Source of the DNA: CAYQTE01 sp964420285
GTDB taxonomy: Bacteria > Planctomycetota > Phycisphaerae > Tepidisphaerales > Tepidisphaeraceae
Length of the DNA stretch: 50,767 bases
Assembly: GCA_964420285.1 (NCBI GenBank)
Contig: CAYQTE010000033.1
Coordinates: forward strand, 1 to 50,767
Reading direction: 5' to 3'
In this document: positions 8,994 through 17,484 of the stretch, in pieces
How positions within the stretch are numbered: the stretch's first letter is position 1
Layout of the letters: each line of letters begins with the position of its first letter
Notes under the pieces: generated by a model
Told to the model about the DNA's origin: nothing
Databases searched by the model: none
Seen by the model: only the letters and a program-made list of their open reading frames with translations
Translations under genes and position numbers: made by a program

Positions 8994-10202
8994 TTAAGGT
9001 CCGGCGCCGATCGTTGGCGAGCCAATGCCGTGCGTATACACCGTTCCGCGCCACTCGACACGGCGGGTCACGCACATCCAGGCCGAACGGGCGAGAATAT
9101 ACACGACGAAGGCCCCGGCGACAGGGAAGAGCAAAACCGGCCAGACCGGGTTGCGGACGAATTGGTAGATGATGGTCACGACGGCCGTCAACAGGATGAA
9201 ATGGATGCTCGCCGCACCGAGCCACAACAAGGCGCCCGGGGCGGAATGGGATACGCCGATCAGCCCCCAGGCGGCGGCGGCGTACACGGGAAGGCACGCC
9301 AGCAGGATCGACGCGATTCCGATCAGTGGTCGTTTGGCGGATCCAAAGCCGGCGGCGAAATAAATTCGGGCGAAGCCGCGCAGGATGCTCGCCAGCGAAT
9401 CGTACATGCGAACCTCGCCCAGATCGGCTCCGAAGGCGATGCGCGGCCGGTCGCCGATATCCTTTACAAGACGCGCCAGCGCGATATCTTCGCAGTACTG
9501 TTCGCGGACCGCTCTGTGTCCGCCGATCAGGTCGTAGGTGGTGCGGCGAATCAGCAGAAACTGCCCGTTGCCGAAGGCGACATTCGACCATTCGGCGTTG
9601 GTCAGACTGATCGTGAAGAAGGCTGCCAGGGCCCCTGACGCCAGAGGCAGAACAATCCGCTCGGCCAGCGTGTGCGTTTCCAGTTTCAACAGAAGCGAGA
9701 GCATGCCCAGTCGTTTCACTTCGGCCGTTGCGATGGTTGTGCGCAGTGCATGGGGCGCGACGATCACATCGGAATCAACCAGCAACAGCCACTGGCCATC
9801 GGCGGTTTGGATGCCTTTGTGCAGGGCGTGGTTCTTGCCGGTCCAGCCGTCGGGGAGCTCGCCGGGTTTGATATGCACGATACGCAGTCGCGGGTCGGCC
9901 GCGGCCAGTTGGTCCATGACGGCGCCGGTCTGATCCGTGCTGCGGTCATCGACGGCGATGACGTTGAAATCCGGATAATCCTGGGCCAGCAGGGAGCGCA
10001 GGCAATCGGCAATGCGCCGTCCCTCGTCCTTAGCAGGGACGAGTATTGTGGCTTTCGGCGGAGGCGATGGCAGCGGGGGGGCCGGCCGGTGAATTACGCT
10101 CATCCGCCGTACCGAACTCAACATCAGCAGCGTAACCGCGATCCAAAACCCCGGCCCCGCCAGCAGGTAGCTGATGAAGATGACCCGCTGCAATTCGCTC
10201 AC
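8994..10202 (-). CDS. family 2 glycosyltransferase, HpnB/CrtQ-like, membrane-bound
   Basis: A GT-A glycosyltransferase of about 402 residues with an N-terminal helix and three or four C-terminal helices. The nucleotide-sugar domain has ILVPAKDEGRRI, VIAVDDRSTDQT, GWTGKNHAL and the DxD-type VDSDVIV; the later FLLIRRTTYDLIGGH and EDIALARLVK segments match the HpnB-type glycosyltransferases linked to hopanoids or carotenoids. I chose the GTG at 10202 because its bases overlap the TGA of the upstream small gene (GTGA), a classic coupling arrangement; the longer 10259 start would overlap that gene by 61 bases. The acceptor is unknown; no hopanoid genes are in the window. Confidence 0.87.
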   Translation of the reverse strand: MSELQRVIFISYLLAGPGFWIAVTLLMLSSVRRMSVIHRPAPPLPSPPPKATILVPAKDEGRRIADCLRSLLAQDYPDFNVIAVDDRSTDQTGAVMDQLAAADPRLRIVHIKPGELPDGWTGKNHALHKGIQTADGQWLLLVDSDVIVAPHALRTTIATAEVKRLGMLSLLLKLETHTLAERIVLPLASGALAAFFTISLTNAEWSNVAFGNGQFLLIRRTTYDLIGGHRAVREQYCEDIALARLVKDIGDRPRIAFGADLGEVRMYDSLASILRGFARIYFAAGFGSAKRPLIGIASILLACLPVYAAAAWGLIGVSHSAPGALLWLGAASIHFILLTAVVTIIYQFVRNPVWPVLLFPVAGAFVVYILARSAWMCVTRRVEWRGTVYTHGIGSPTIGAGP

Positions 10203-10453
10203 GATCGTCCCGTGTTGTTCCACCACCGTTCGAGGTCGACGATTTCGCACCGCCGCCACACCTGCCGGTGCAGCTTGAAATATCCGGCGACGATATTGCG
10301 GGCAATCGGATCGTTGATCACGTCATGGATCGAGAATCCCGTGAACGCCAGCACCCGGTGCAGAGGCCCATGCCGCACGACGTGCGTCGGCCCCGCCGGA
10401 TCAGCCGCCGGGCGGAATGGTCGATGCAGGCCAAGGGAATGAAAGGGCTCCAT
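10199..10453 (-). CDS. small conserved-looking protein coupled to glycosyltransferase
   Basis: An 84-residue basic protein beginning MEPFHSLGLHRPFRP and ending in a Trp-rich WRRCEIVDLERWWNN region. Its stop overlaps the glycosyltransferase start by 4 bases, which supports it being real. A TATAAG/TAAGAT box lies 8-10 bases before its ATG (10462-10469), implying a very short leader. No signal peptide, membrane helix or known motif is evident. It may be an accessory protein of the glycosyltransferase, inferred from coupling alone. Confidence 0.55.
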   Translation of the reverse strand: MEPFHSLGLHRPFRPAADPAGPTHVVRHGPLHRVLAFTGFSIHDVINDPIARNIVAGYFKLHRQVWRRCEIVDLERWWNNTGRS

Positions 10454-10494
10454 TGCGAGCCATCTTATACCAGATCGTATAGAGTGAAATGCCA

Positions 10495-10652
10495 ATAAAC
10501 CGCAAAGTCGCCAAGACGCCAAGGTGAAAACATGCCAAGGCCGAGTCGAGACGATCGGGTGCGTTTCAACGGCGGGAACCGCTCGGCAAACATTATATGG
10601 AGATTCATTTGTGTATTGTGCGTTTTCGCGTCATGGGGGCTTTGCGGTTTAT
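10495..10652. repeat. dispersed inverted-repeat element (AACCGCAAAG family), copy 1
   Basis: The left arm begins ATAAACCGCAAAGTCGCC and the right arm ends GGGCTTTGCGGTTTAT, the inverse complement with a few changes. The arms flank about 100 bases of unrelated sequence. A second copy with the same outer arms is at 22851-23036. It ends about 35 bases before the rpsP promoter. Confidence 0.6.
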
Positions 10653-10685
10653 CATTCCTCCTGTTTGGATTTCGTTTAGAACTTC

Positions 10686-10713
10686 TTGTAATACCGACGC
10701 GGCAAGCTATACT
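10686..10713 (+). promoter_or_regulatory. sigma70-type promoter of rpsP operon
   Basis: TTGTAA (10686-10691) and TATACT (10708-10713) are separated by 16 bases, about 38 bases upstream of the rpsP start codon. Spacing and both boxes are close to consensus and orientation fits the rpsP-trmD-rplS operon. Confidence 0.6.
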
Positions 10714-10751
10714 TGCCGATTCGCGAGTTTTACTGGAGCCTGGAGCCATAC

Positions 10752-11087
10752 ATGTCGGTGAAGCTGAGACTGAAACGAATGGGCCGGAGCCACGCGGCGT
10801 TTTTCCGGTTGAATGCGATGGATTCCCGATCGCCGCGTGACGGCCGGGTCATTGAAGAGCTCGGATTCTACGACCCGCTGGTCAAGGACAAGAGCAAACG
10901 GTTCGTGGCCAAGCTCGATCGGTGCAAGCATTGGTTGGATTTGGGCGCGGTTCCGTCGGAGACGGTGTCGTCGCTGCTGAAGCGCAGCGGACTGGAGCAC
11001 AAGATGCTCCGCCTCCCCAAACCGGGCAAGCCCAAGCCGGTCGTCGCCGCCCCGGCCAAGAAGGAGGAGGCCGCCAAGCCAGCATAG
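10752..11087 (+). CDS. rpsP: 30S ribosomal protein S16
   Basis: A small-subunit ribosomal protein of 111 residues. The start MSVKLRLKRMGRSHAAFFRL and the segments SRSPRDGRVIEELGFYDPL and DRCKHWLDLGAVPSETV match the S16 family, where they fold into the RNA-binding beta-sheet. An added C-terminal tail rich in Lys, Pro and Ala (KPGKPKPVV, KKEEAAKPA) extends past the usual 80-90 residues. I chose ATG 10752, which matches the family N-terminus, over a start at 10713. It leads an operon with trmD and rplS. Confidence 0.97.
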   Translation: MSVKLRLKRMGRSHAAFFRLNAMDSRSPRDGRVIEELGFYDPLVKDKSKRFVAKLDRCKHWLDLGAVPSETVSSLLKRSGLEHKMLRLPKPGKPKPVVAAPAKKEEAAKPA

Positions 11088-11138
11088 GCATCGCTGGATC
11101 GTGCGCGGGCTGACGCCAATTGGACCATCGGGGCTGGC

Positions 11139-11858
11139 ATGTCGCTGCGAATAGACATCCTGACCCTATTCCCGGAGTTGTTTGGCCCGTTCCTGGGAAC
11201 CAGCATTCCCAAGCGGGCGGCCCAGAAGGGATTGGTTGAATATCACCTGACGAATATCCGCGATTTTGCCACGGATGCCCACCGCTCGGTTGACGATAAA
11301 CCCTTTGGCGGCGGGCCGGGAATGGTGATGATCTGCTCGACGGTCATCGAGGCCGTCGAAGCCGTTGAGAAGCTGGACGCCCGGCCGGCTCGACGGATTC
11401 TCCTGACACCGCAAGGACGCGTGTTCGATCAGCCGACGGCCGATGCGCTGGCGGCGGCCGGTCGCTTGATGCTGGTGGCCGGGCATTATGAAGGTTTCGA
11501 TCAGCGGATCATCGAGGCGCTGGATCCGCTGGAGTTGAGCATCGGCGATTACGTGCTCAGCGGCGGTGAACTGGCGGCGATGGTCGTGATCGACGCGGTG
11601 GTTCGCCTGCTGCCCGGAGCCCTGGGCGCCGACGACGGCGCGGCGGACGAGTCGTTCGCCGGCGGATTGCTGGAGCATCCGCAATACACGCGCCCGCGGG
11701 AATTTCGCGGCATGCCCGTGCCGGGCGTGCTGCTCAGCGGCGACCACGCCGAGATTGAGAAGTGGAAACAGCAGCAGAGGTTGCAGCGAACCCAGGAACG
11801 TCGGCCCGATCTGTGGCGCAACTACCTGGAAAAACGCGACGAGAAGAAGCAGGACTGA
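11139..11858 (+). CDS. trmD: tRNA (guanine-N1-)-methyltransferase
   Basis: TrmD methylates G37 at N1 in tRNAs that read CNN and some other codons, preventing +1 frameshifting. The 239-residue protein has the family start (RIDILTLFPELF), the conserved KPFGGGPGMVM loop, VAGHYEGFDQRI, and the trefoil-knot SAM-binding segment SIGDYVLSGGELAAMVVIDAV. The C-terminal helical domain ends in a Lys/Gln-rich tail. It lies 51 bases after rpsP and before rplS; the usual rimM between rpsP and trmD is absent. Confidence 0.97.
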   Translation: MSLRIDILTLFPELFGPFLGTSIPKRAAQKGLVEYHLTNIRDFATDAHRSVDDKPFGGGPGMVMICSTVIEAVEAVEKLDARPARRILLTPQGRVFDQPTADALAAAGRLMLVAGHYEGFDQRIIEALDPLELSIGDYVLSGGELAAMVVIDAVVRLLPGALGADDGAADESFAGGLLEHPQYTRPREFRGMPVPGVLLSGDHAEIEKWKQQQRLQRTQERRPDLWRNYLEKRDEKKQD

Positions 11859-11941
11859 CCAACAGGAATACACCGCGGCAAGATAGCCGCACCAACGCCC
11901 ATGGGGCGGACTCATTTGAGCGCAACGATCGGAGCAGCATC

Positions 11942-12379
11942 ATGATCAACAAATATCTCACCATAGTCGAACAGCCGCATCTGCGAAAAGATCCGCATCA
12001 GTTCCAGGTCGGCGACACCGTCGACGTCGCCACGCGAATCATCGAGGGCGAAAAGGAACGCACCCAGGTCTTCAGCGGCACGGTCATCATGCGAAAAGGG
12101 TCCGGCATCAACGAGACCTTTACCGTCCGCCGCATCGTCAACAACGAAGGCGTCGAACGCATTTTCCCCTGCCACAGCCCGTTCATCTCGAAGGTGATCG
12201 TGCGCCGCAGCGGCCAGAACCGCCGCGCCAAGCTCTTCTATCTGCGCCAACGCGTCGGCAAGTCCGTCCGACTCACCGAGAAGCGCAAGATCAACAAGAA
12301 GGACGAGGCAACGGAATCCGAAGCCGCCACCAACGCCGCCGCCGGCGCCGAGTTGGCCGGCTCACCGGCCAGCGCCTGA
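11942..12379 (+). CDS. rplS: 50S ribosomal protein L19
   Basis: L19 of the large subunit, at the interface with 30S. From ATG 11942 the family pattern is clear: FQVGDTVDVATRI, EGEKERTQVFSGTVIMRKG, GINETFTVRRI, GVERIFPCHSPFI and the C-terminal RAKLFYLRQRVGKSVRL. The protein is 145 residues because of an acidic/Ala-rich tail after KKDE, which most L19 proteins lack. The in-frame extension up to 11762 overlaps trmD and is not coding. A strong terminator lies about 70 bases downstream. Confidence 0.97.
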   Translation: MINKYLTIVEQPHLRKDPHQFQVGDTVDVATRIIEGEKERTQVFSGTVIMRKGSGINETFTVRRIVNNEGVERIFPCHSPFISKVIVRRSGQNRRAKLFYLRQRVGKSVRLTEKRKINKKDEATESEAATNAAAGAELAGSPASA

Positions 12380-12450
12380 CGCGACACGCCAATCAAACCA
12401 TCAGATGTTCCCGGCGCCCTGTGCAGGCGCAGGGGATGCATTGTCAAACA

Positions 12451-12490
12451 AAAAGGGCAACTCGCCGGTCAATCCGGGAGTCGCCCTTTT
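12451..12490. terminator. bidirectional rho-independent terminator between rplS and htrA
   Basis: AAAAGGGC-A-ACTC (12451-12463) pairs with GAGT-C-GCCCTTTT (12478-12490), with one mismatch; an inner CCGG/CCGG extends the stem. A-rich and T-rich flanks suit termination of rplS transcripts rightward and of the protease gene leftward. Confidence 0.85.
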
Positions 12491-12525
12491 CGCGACGGCA
12501 GAAATTCGGAAAGTCTGCCCGGCTT

Positions 12526-14091
12526 CTATTTCTCTGAGGCGATCGTCACAAACATCTGTCCGCCGCCGTTGGCCTTGGTCACATACAATCGAATGCCCTT
12601 GGTCAGGTCGCCGGCATTGATCAGGCGAACCGCGTCAGCCTGATTGGCCACGCGCGTGCTGGCCACCTGGGTAATAAGATCGCCTTCTTCAAGGCCGGCC
12701 GTCGCGGCCAGGCTGTTCTTGGTCACCGCGGTCACGATCGCGCCGCCGCCATTGCCGCGACGCGGAACCGCCTGCCCGTATTTTGTGGCCAGTTGCGGCG
12801 TCATCGTCTGAACGGTGATCCCGATCGACGCCACGCTGGCGCCCGGATTCGCCGGAGCGGGCGCGGGATTCTCATTCTGGCCGGCGGCGGCCAGCACGTC
12901 TTCCGGCTGCGTGCCGAGCGTCAGCTTCACATCCTGCGATTTGCCGTCACGGAATACCGTCAGCGTCACCTCGGTCCCCGGCGCGATCTTGGCGATCGTG
13001 TTGCGAAGGTCCAGCGATGTATCCAGCGTCTTGCCGTTCAGAGCGGTAATGATGTCCCCTTCCTTGAGCTTGTCCGAAGCGGGCGTGTTGCTGAAAATCT
13101 GCTGCACCAGCACGCCCGTCGAACCGGTATAGCCGAAGGTCTTTGCGGTCTTGAGATTCTCCGGCACGGCCACATCGCCAATGCCGACGCCCAGCCAGCC
13201 GCGGGTGACTTTGCCGTTGGCCTTGAGTTCCGTGTAGACCCACTTGGCGGCGTTGCTGGGGATGGCGAAACCGATTCCCTGGAATCCGCCGTCCTGGCTG
13301 GCGATGGCTGTATTGATGCCGACCACTTCACCGTGCAGATTGACAAGCGGTCCGCCGCTGTTGCCCGGATTGATCGGCGCGTCGACCTGGATGAAATCCT
13401 CATAGCCCTGCTTACCGAGCAGCCCCACATCGTTGCGGTCCAGGGCGGAGACAATTCCATGCGTCATCGAGCCCACGTATCCAAACGGGCTGCCGAACGC
13501 CAGGATCCAGTCACCTTTTTCCAGTTGGCCGCTGTCGCCCCATTTGGCGGCGATCAGACCGTCGGCCTCGATTTTCACCACCGCCAGATCGCTCTTGGCG
13601 TCGGCGCCCAGAAGCTTGCCGTTCTTGATCTGCCGGCCGTCTGCCAGCGTGATTTCGATCGAATCGGCATCGCCGGCCACGTGGTTGTTCGTAAGTATGT
13701 ATGCGGTGCTGCCGTCCACTTCCATCACCACGCCGCTGCCGGTGCCTTCCTCTTCGAGATTGCCATTGCCGTCGGGAGCGCCACCGGGTCCGTCCGGCGG
13801 CATGCCCGGAATTCCCTGAAAGAACCGCCGCAGGTCGTCCGGCGGGGCGGCGTTCTTGATGGTCTTATGCACGTTGATGCTCACCACCGACGGGCCCACA
13901 ACCTTCCCCACGTGCCGAAACACGCTGGACAGGTCTTCCGCCTGCTGCAAGTCGGCGCGATTGGTCTCCACGTCCTGGGCGGCCCGCGCGTATTCCATCT
14001 TCTGGAACAAGCTCGACCCGCCGAAAAAACCCCCCGCAAGCGCCATCACGCTGCACGCCGCCACCACTACCGACAACCGAAACGACTTCAT
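12526..14091 (-). CDS. HtrA/DegP-family serine protease with two PDZ domains
   Basis: An exported quality-control protease of 521 residues. The N-terminus (residues 5-28) is a signal or anchor helix. The trypsin-like domain carries the triad His137 (LTNNHVAG), Asp168 (KSDLAVVK) and Ser245 (NPGNSGGPL). PDZ1 spans about 280-390 (GWLGVGIGDV, GDIITALNGKTLDTSLDLRN) and PDZ2 about 415-520 (GDLITQVASTRVANQADAVRLIN), separated by a Pro/Ala/Asn-rich linker. GAGGAG precedes the ATG. A Gly/Pro/Asp-rich insert at about 94-115 occupies the LA-loop region. It lies convergent with rplS. DegP, DegQ and DegS cannot be told apart by eye, although two PDZ domains favour a DegP/Q-like enzyme. Confidence 0.94.
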   Translation of the reverse strand: MKSFRLSVVVAACSVMALAGGFFGGSSLFQKMEYARAAQDVETNRADLQQAEDLSSVFRHVGKVVGPSVVSINVHKTIKNAAPPDDLRRFFQGIPGMPPDGPGGAPDGNGNLEEEGTGSGVVMEVDGSTAYILTNNHVAGDADSIEITLADGRQIKNGKLLGADAKSDLAVVKIEADGLIAAKWGDSGQLEKGDWILAFGSPFGYVGSMTHGIVSALDRNDVGLLGKQGYEDFIQVDAPINPGNSGGPLVNLHGEVVGINTAIASQDGGFQGIGFAIPSNAAKWVYTELKANGKVTRGWLGVGIGDVAVPENLKTAKTFGYTGSTGVLVQQIFSNTPASDKLKEGDIITALNGKTLDTSLDLRNTIAKIAPGTEVTLTVFRDGKSQDVKLTLGTQPEDVLAAAGQNENPAPAPANPGASVASIGITVQTMTPQLATKYGQAVPRRGNGGGAIVTAVTKNSLAATAGLEEGDLITQVASTRVANQADAVRLINAGDLTKGIRLYVTKANGGGQMFVTIASEK

Positions 14092-14145
14092 AATCTGACT
14101 CCTCTTGTCGCACTCGAATCCGCTCGCGGACTTCGATCCTGTGTC

Positions 14146-15012
14146 TTATACACCGCCCGACGTCCGCTTGTGGCCAACAAATAATGCTCTTTCATCGGTC
14201 GGCATCTCGTATTCATGTTCAGCCGCGGGATACGCCCGATCGGTTATCAGCCGTACGTAGCGTTCAAACGCCTCTTTCGCCGGGGCCGACAAATCACCCA
14301 AGTCCGGCACAAATCGGGGTTTGCGCGCTGTCAGGCGCAAGGCGTCGTGCGTGACGAACACATGCCCATGACACGCCGGACCTGCTCCGCACCCGATCAC
14401 CGGGACATCCACTTCAGCCACCACCGCCGCCGAGACTTCCGGCGGAACTGCTTCCAGGAGAATCGCCGCCGCTCCCGCTTCGGCAAACCGTTGCGATAGC
14501 TCCACAACCTTCATCGCATCCGTCGCGCTGCGCCCCTGCGTCTTATATTCACCGAGCCTACCGATAAACTGCGGCCGCAATCCCAGATGCGCCACCACCG
14601 CCACGCCCGCGTCCGCCAGTCGTTTCACCAGCGGAATTTGAGTGGCGGCCGACTCTATCTTCACCGCATCCGCCCCCGAAAGTTGCACCATCCGACAGAC
14701 ATTCCGCACGCCCTGAGCGGTGGATCGCTGATACGACCCGAACGGCATATCGGCCCAAACCATCGCCAGCGGTGCCCCGCGTCGCACCGCCGCCGTCAGT
14801 TCGATCATGAACCCCAATTTCGCCGGCAGCGTGTTGGCATGGCCGAGGATCACGCTCGCCGCCGAATCCCCCACGAGCAACCCCGGCACCCCCGACTCCT
14901 GCATCAGCCGTGCCGTCGTGAAGTCATAACACGTGAGCATGGCGAACTTGCGCCCCGCCGACCGGGCTGCCCGAAGGTCCGCCATCGTGATCCTGCGTTC
15001 CAGTGCCGCCAT
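14146..15012 (-). CDS. panB: 3-methyl-2-oxobutanoate hydroxymethyltransferase
   Basis: PanB adds a hydroxymethyl group from methylene-THF to 2-oxoisovalerate, the first step to pantothenate and CoA. The 288-residue protein has the TIM-barrel landmarks: TCYDFTTARL, the metal-binding Asp49 (LLVGDSAA) and Asp88 (WADMPFGSY), Glu120 (AVKIES), HLGLRPQ and the catalytic-region Glu187 (LLEAVP), then CGAGPACHGHVFVTHDAL. The cap residue after GAGP differs slightly from the common GAGPDCDGQ, but the fold is intact. It follows an alpha-helical gene by 11 bases and is probably cotranscribed. No other pan gene is in the window. Confidence 0.95.
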   Translation of the reverse strand: MAALERRITMADLRAARSAGRKFAMLTCYDFTTARLMQESGVPGLLVGDSAASVILGHANTLPAKLGFMIELTAAVRRGAPLAMVWADMPFGSYQRSTAQGVRNVCRMVQLSGADAVKIESAATQIPLVKRLADAGVAVVAHLGLRPQFIGRLGEYKTQGRSATDAMKVVELSQRFAEAGAAAILLEAVPPEVSAAVVAEVDVPVIGCGAGPACHGHVFVTHDALRLTARKPRFVPDLGDLSAPAKEAFERYVRLITDRAYPAAEHEYEMPTDERALFVGHKRTSGGV

Positions 15013-15023
15013 AGACTCCCATT

Positions 15024-15485
15024 CTATGTCCCGCCGTACAACCGATCAAAGACGGATTTCTCGTCGGCGTCCCTGAGCTTCCACGCCAGTTCGCGGGCCA
15101 GCGGGAAATATTTCTCGGCCAATTCGGTCTTCCCGGCCACACGATACGCCAAGGCCGCACATCCGTACGCCACCGCACGATCGAAATCCGTCTGCCGATC
15201 GCCCGCCTCCAGGCTCAGCTCGACGCACGTTTCCGCATGATAGACCGCCCGTTCGCCCAAGCCAGCCTTTGCATACGCCGTTGCCAGCAGATTCTGAGCC
15301 CGAAGGTGATTGAGCACATCCCCGGCCTCAAGCCAGAAATAGCACGCCGCATGCGCCGCATGGATCATCCGTTGTGCCTGTGCCTCGCTCAGCGTCGTCG
15401 CCTCGACAAGATCCCAGGCCAGGTTATTCAGCTCAACGGCAAACCATCGCTGGGCAACGGCCAGATCAAAAGGTGGAGTGTTCAT
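15024..15485 (-). CDS. TPR-like alpha-helical protein
   Basis: A soluble 153-residue all-helical protein with TPR-like spacing: AAHAACYFWLEAGDVLNHLRAQNLLATAYAKAGLGERAVYHAETCVEL is followed by AVAYGCAALAYRVAGKTELAEKYF. There is no signal peptide or catalytic motif. It lies 11 bases upstream of panB on the same strand. It probably mediates protein contacts; the partner is unknown. Confidence 0.72.
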   Translation of the reverse strand: MNTPPFDLAVAQRWFAVELNNLAWDLVEATTLSEAQAQRMIHAAHAACYFWLEAGDVLNHLRAQNLLATAYAKAGLGERAVYHAETCVELSLEAGDRQTDFDRAVAYGCAALAYRVAGKTELAEKYFPLARELAWKLRDADEKSVFDRLYGGT

Positions 15486-15697
15486 GGTTTCTGTATCAAC
15501 TTGGACCCGGTACTACCCCTGTCGCCCGATTGTACTCATCGTCGCGCCCGCAATTCCAGGCTTGCGATCCGGTCCGAACCCTGCGTTGCCGTCGCCCCTT
15601 GCGTTGCCGCTGCCGTGGTGCGATACCGCGTGCGTTGGTATGATGGGCTTGGGCGAACGGATGAGTTTTGCGGCCGGAATGGTCAGGAATTGCCCTC

Positions 15698-16612
15698 GTG
15701 GAAAATGTCATTGAATTGAAGGACTTGAGCGTGACACTCGGCCGGCGGCGGGTGTTGTCGAACCTGAGCGTTCAGTTGCACGGGCAGGTGATCGGGCTGC
15801 TGGGGCCCAATGGGGCGGGGAAATCGACGCTGATTCAGACGCTGCTGGGGTTCTGCCCAAACGTGACCGGGACGGCCAGCGTACTGGGGCGTGATATCCG
15901 CACCGATATTCGCGGTGTGCGCGGGCTGATCGGGTATATGCCGGAGAACGACGCCTTTGTCGCCGGCATGACGGCGGTAACGTTCGTGCGGATGATGGGG
16001 GAGTTGTCCGGCCTGCCGGCCGAGGCGGCGCTGGAGCGGGCGCACGAGGTGCTTTTTTACGTGGGTTTGGGCGAGGCGCGGTATCGGAAGCTGGGGACGT
16101 ATTCGCTGGGGATGAAGCAACTGGCCAAGCTGGCGCAGGCAATCGTGCATGGGCCGAAAATGCTCATTCTCGACGAACCGACCAATGGGCTGGACCCGCC
16201 CGCGCGGCAGCGGATGCTGCGGCTGATCGACGACGTCAAGGCGTCAGGGGCGACGCGGCTGATTATCTGCTCGCATTTGCTTCGCGATGTCGAGGCCGTG
16301 TGCGATGAGGTTCTAATCCTCAAGCAGGGCCGGATCGCTCATCATTGCGATCTCAACAGCGAGCGTGCCGCCAACAAGCACTTTCTGGAAGTGGAAGCGG
16401 CGGGGGAGTTGGATGGATTCGCCGCAGCGCTGGCGGCGGCGGGTTGCGAGGTATCGCCGGGCGGGCCGGGACGGTTTCGCATGGAATTGCCCGAGGGATT
16501 TGACCTGAAGACAGTCTTTAGCATGGCGGCACAGCGCGAGGTTCGGCTGCACCGGGTGAGTTACCGGCGGGATACGCTGGAGGATATTTTTCTGTCGGCG
16601 ATGGAGAACTGA
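15698..16612 (+). CDS. ABC transporter ATP-binding protein 1
   Basis: An ABC-2 type ATPase of about 304 residues. It has Walker A (GPNGAGKST) near residue 36, a Q-loop region, the signature YSLGMKQ, Walker B (MLILDEPTNGLDP) and the H-loop (IICSHLL); the last 75 residues form the regulatory-like tail common in gliding/export ATPases. The signature LGMKQ deviates from LSGGQ, as is usual in this subgroup. The GTG at 15698 has AGGAA upstream; the TTG at 15668 is less likely. Its stop overlaps the next gene by one base (TGATG), so it is the first of four coupled genes. Confidence 0.92.
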   Translation: MENVIELKDLSVTLGRRRVLSNLSVQLHGQVIGLLGPNGAGKSTLIQTLLGFCPNVTGTASVLGRDIRTDIRGVRGLIGYMPENDAFVAGMTAVTFVRMMGELSGLPAEAALERAHEVLFYVGLGEARYRKLGTYSLGMKQLAKLAQAIVHGPKMLILDEPTNGLDPPARQRMLRLIDDVKASGATRLIICSHLLRDVEAVCDEVLILKQGRIAHHCDLNSERAANKHFLEVEAAGELDGFAAALAAAGCEVSPGGPGRFRMELPEGFDLKTVFSMAAQREVRLHRVSYRRDTLEDIFLSAMEN

Positions 16613-17484
16613 TGGCGGTCTACAAGCAGACCTATCGGGGGTACGACGGGCGGACCACGCCGGCATGGTCGCGCTGGCTGATCACCGGCCGCTATGCGCT
16701 GGCGCCGCTGCTGTCCAGCCGCCTGCTTCCGTTTTGCATGGCGGGGTGTCTTTTCTGGCCGCTGTTTTGCGTCATCCTGGTGTATATCTTTCACCAGCCG
16801 GCGCTGATGGATCTCTTGCCGCCAGGATTGAGCGCCCTGGTGGGTGTCGGCGGTGGATTCTTTTATCTCTTTTGTGTTATTCAGGGTGTGCTGGCGTTTC
16901 TGCTGACGGCTCTGGTCGCGCCGGGGCTTATCAGCCCGGACCTGGTCAATGGCGGAATGCCGCTGTTTCTGGCCCGGCCGTTCACGCGATTTGAATATGT
17001 CGCCGGGAAAATGGCCGTGCTAGCGGGCATTCTGTCGGCCATCACATGGATTCCGGGTCTGCTGGTTCTGGCCTTGCAATCGAGCATGGAACCGTGGAAA
17101 TGGACATGGGACAACCTGTGGATCGCCGGGGCGCTGATCGAGGGCCTCGGTGTGTGGATCGTGGTACTCTCGCTGATAGGTCTGGCGGTGTCGGCGTGGG
17201 TGCGGTGGCGGCTGCTGGCAGGGGCCTCGGTGCTGGGAGTGTTCTTTGTCGGCGCGGGCCTTGCCGACCTCATCGACAGCGTCCTGCACACGACCAACGG
17301 GATGAAGTTCAATCTGCTGGAGGTCGTCCGCACGATCTGGGTGGACCTTCTCCGGACTACGCCGATCGGCGAGTCGCCCATCGTCCTGTCAACATCGGAG
17401 GCCTGGACCGTTCTGGCGATCGCCGCCGGTTTGTGCCTCGCGTTGCTGGCCGTTCGTATCCGGCCGTTTGAGGTGGTGCGTTGA
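16612..17484 (+). CDS. ABC-2 type permease 1
   Basis: A 290-residue integral membrane protein with about six hydrophobic helices, following a basic N-terminus (YKQTYRGYDGRTTPAWSRW). A Gly/Arg-rich SPDLVNGGMPLFLARPFTRFEYVAGK stretch resembles the coupling loop of ABC-2 permeases. It is coupled to the ATPase genes on both sides by start/stop overlaps, so it should form the membrane half of an exporter with ATPase 1. The substrate is unknown. Confidence 0.85.
   Translation: MAVYKQTYRGYDGRTTPAWSRWLITGRYALAPLLSSRLLPFCMAGCLFWPLFCVILVYIFHQPALMDLLPPGLSALVGVGGGFFYLFCVIQGVLAFLLTALVAPGLISPDLVNGGMPLFLARPFTRFEYVAGKMAVLAGILSAITWIPGLLVLALQSSMEPWKWTWDNLWIAGALIEGLGVWIVVLSLIGLAVSAWVRWRLLAGASVLGVFFVGAGLADLIDSVLHTTNGMKFNLLEVVRTIWVDLLRTTPIGESPIVLSTSEAWTVLAIAAGLCLALLAVRIRPFEVVR

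Noticed and set aside
12793..14184. 463-codon plus-strand frame opposite the HtrA gene
   Set aside because: Antisense to a protease with an intact catalytic triad; Arg/His-rich shadow.
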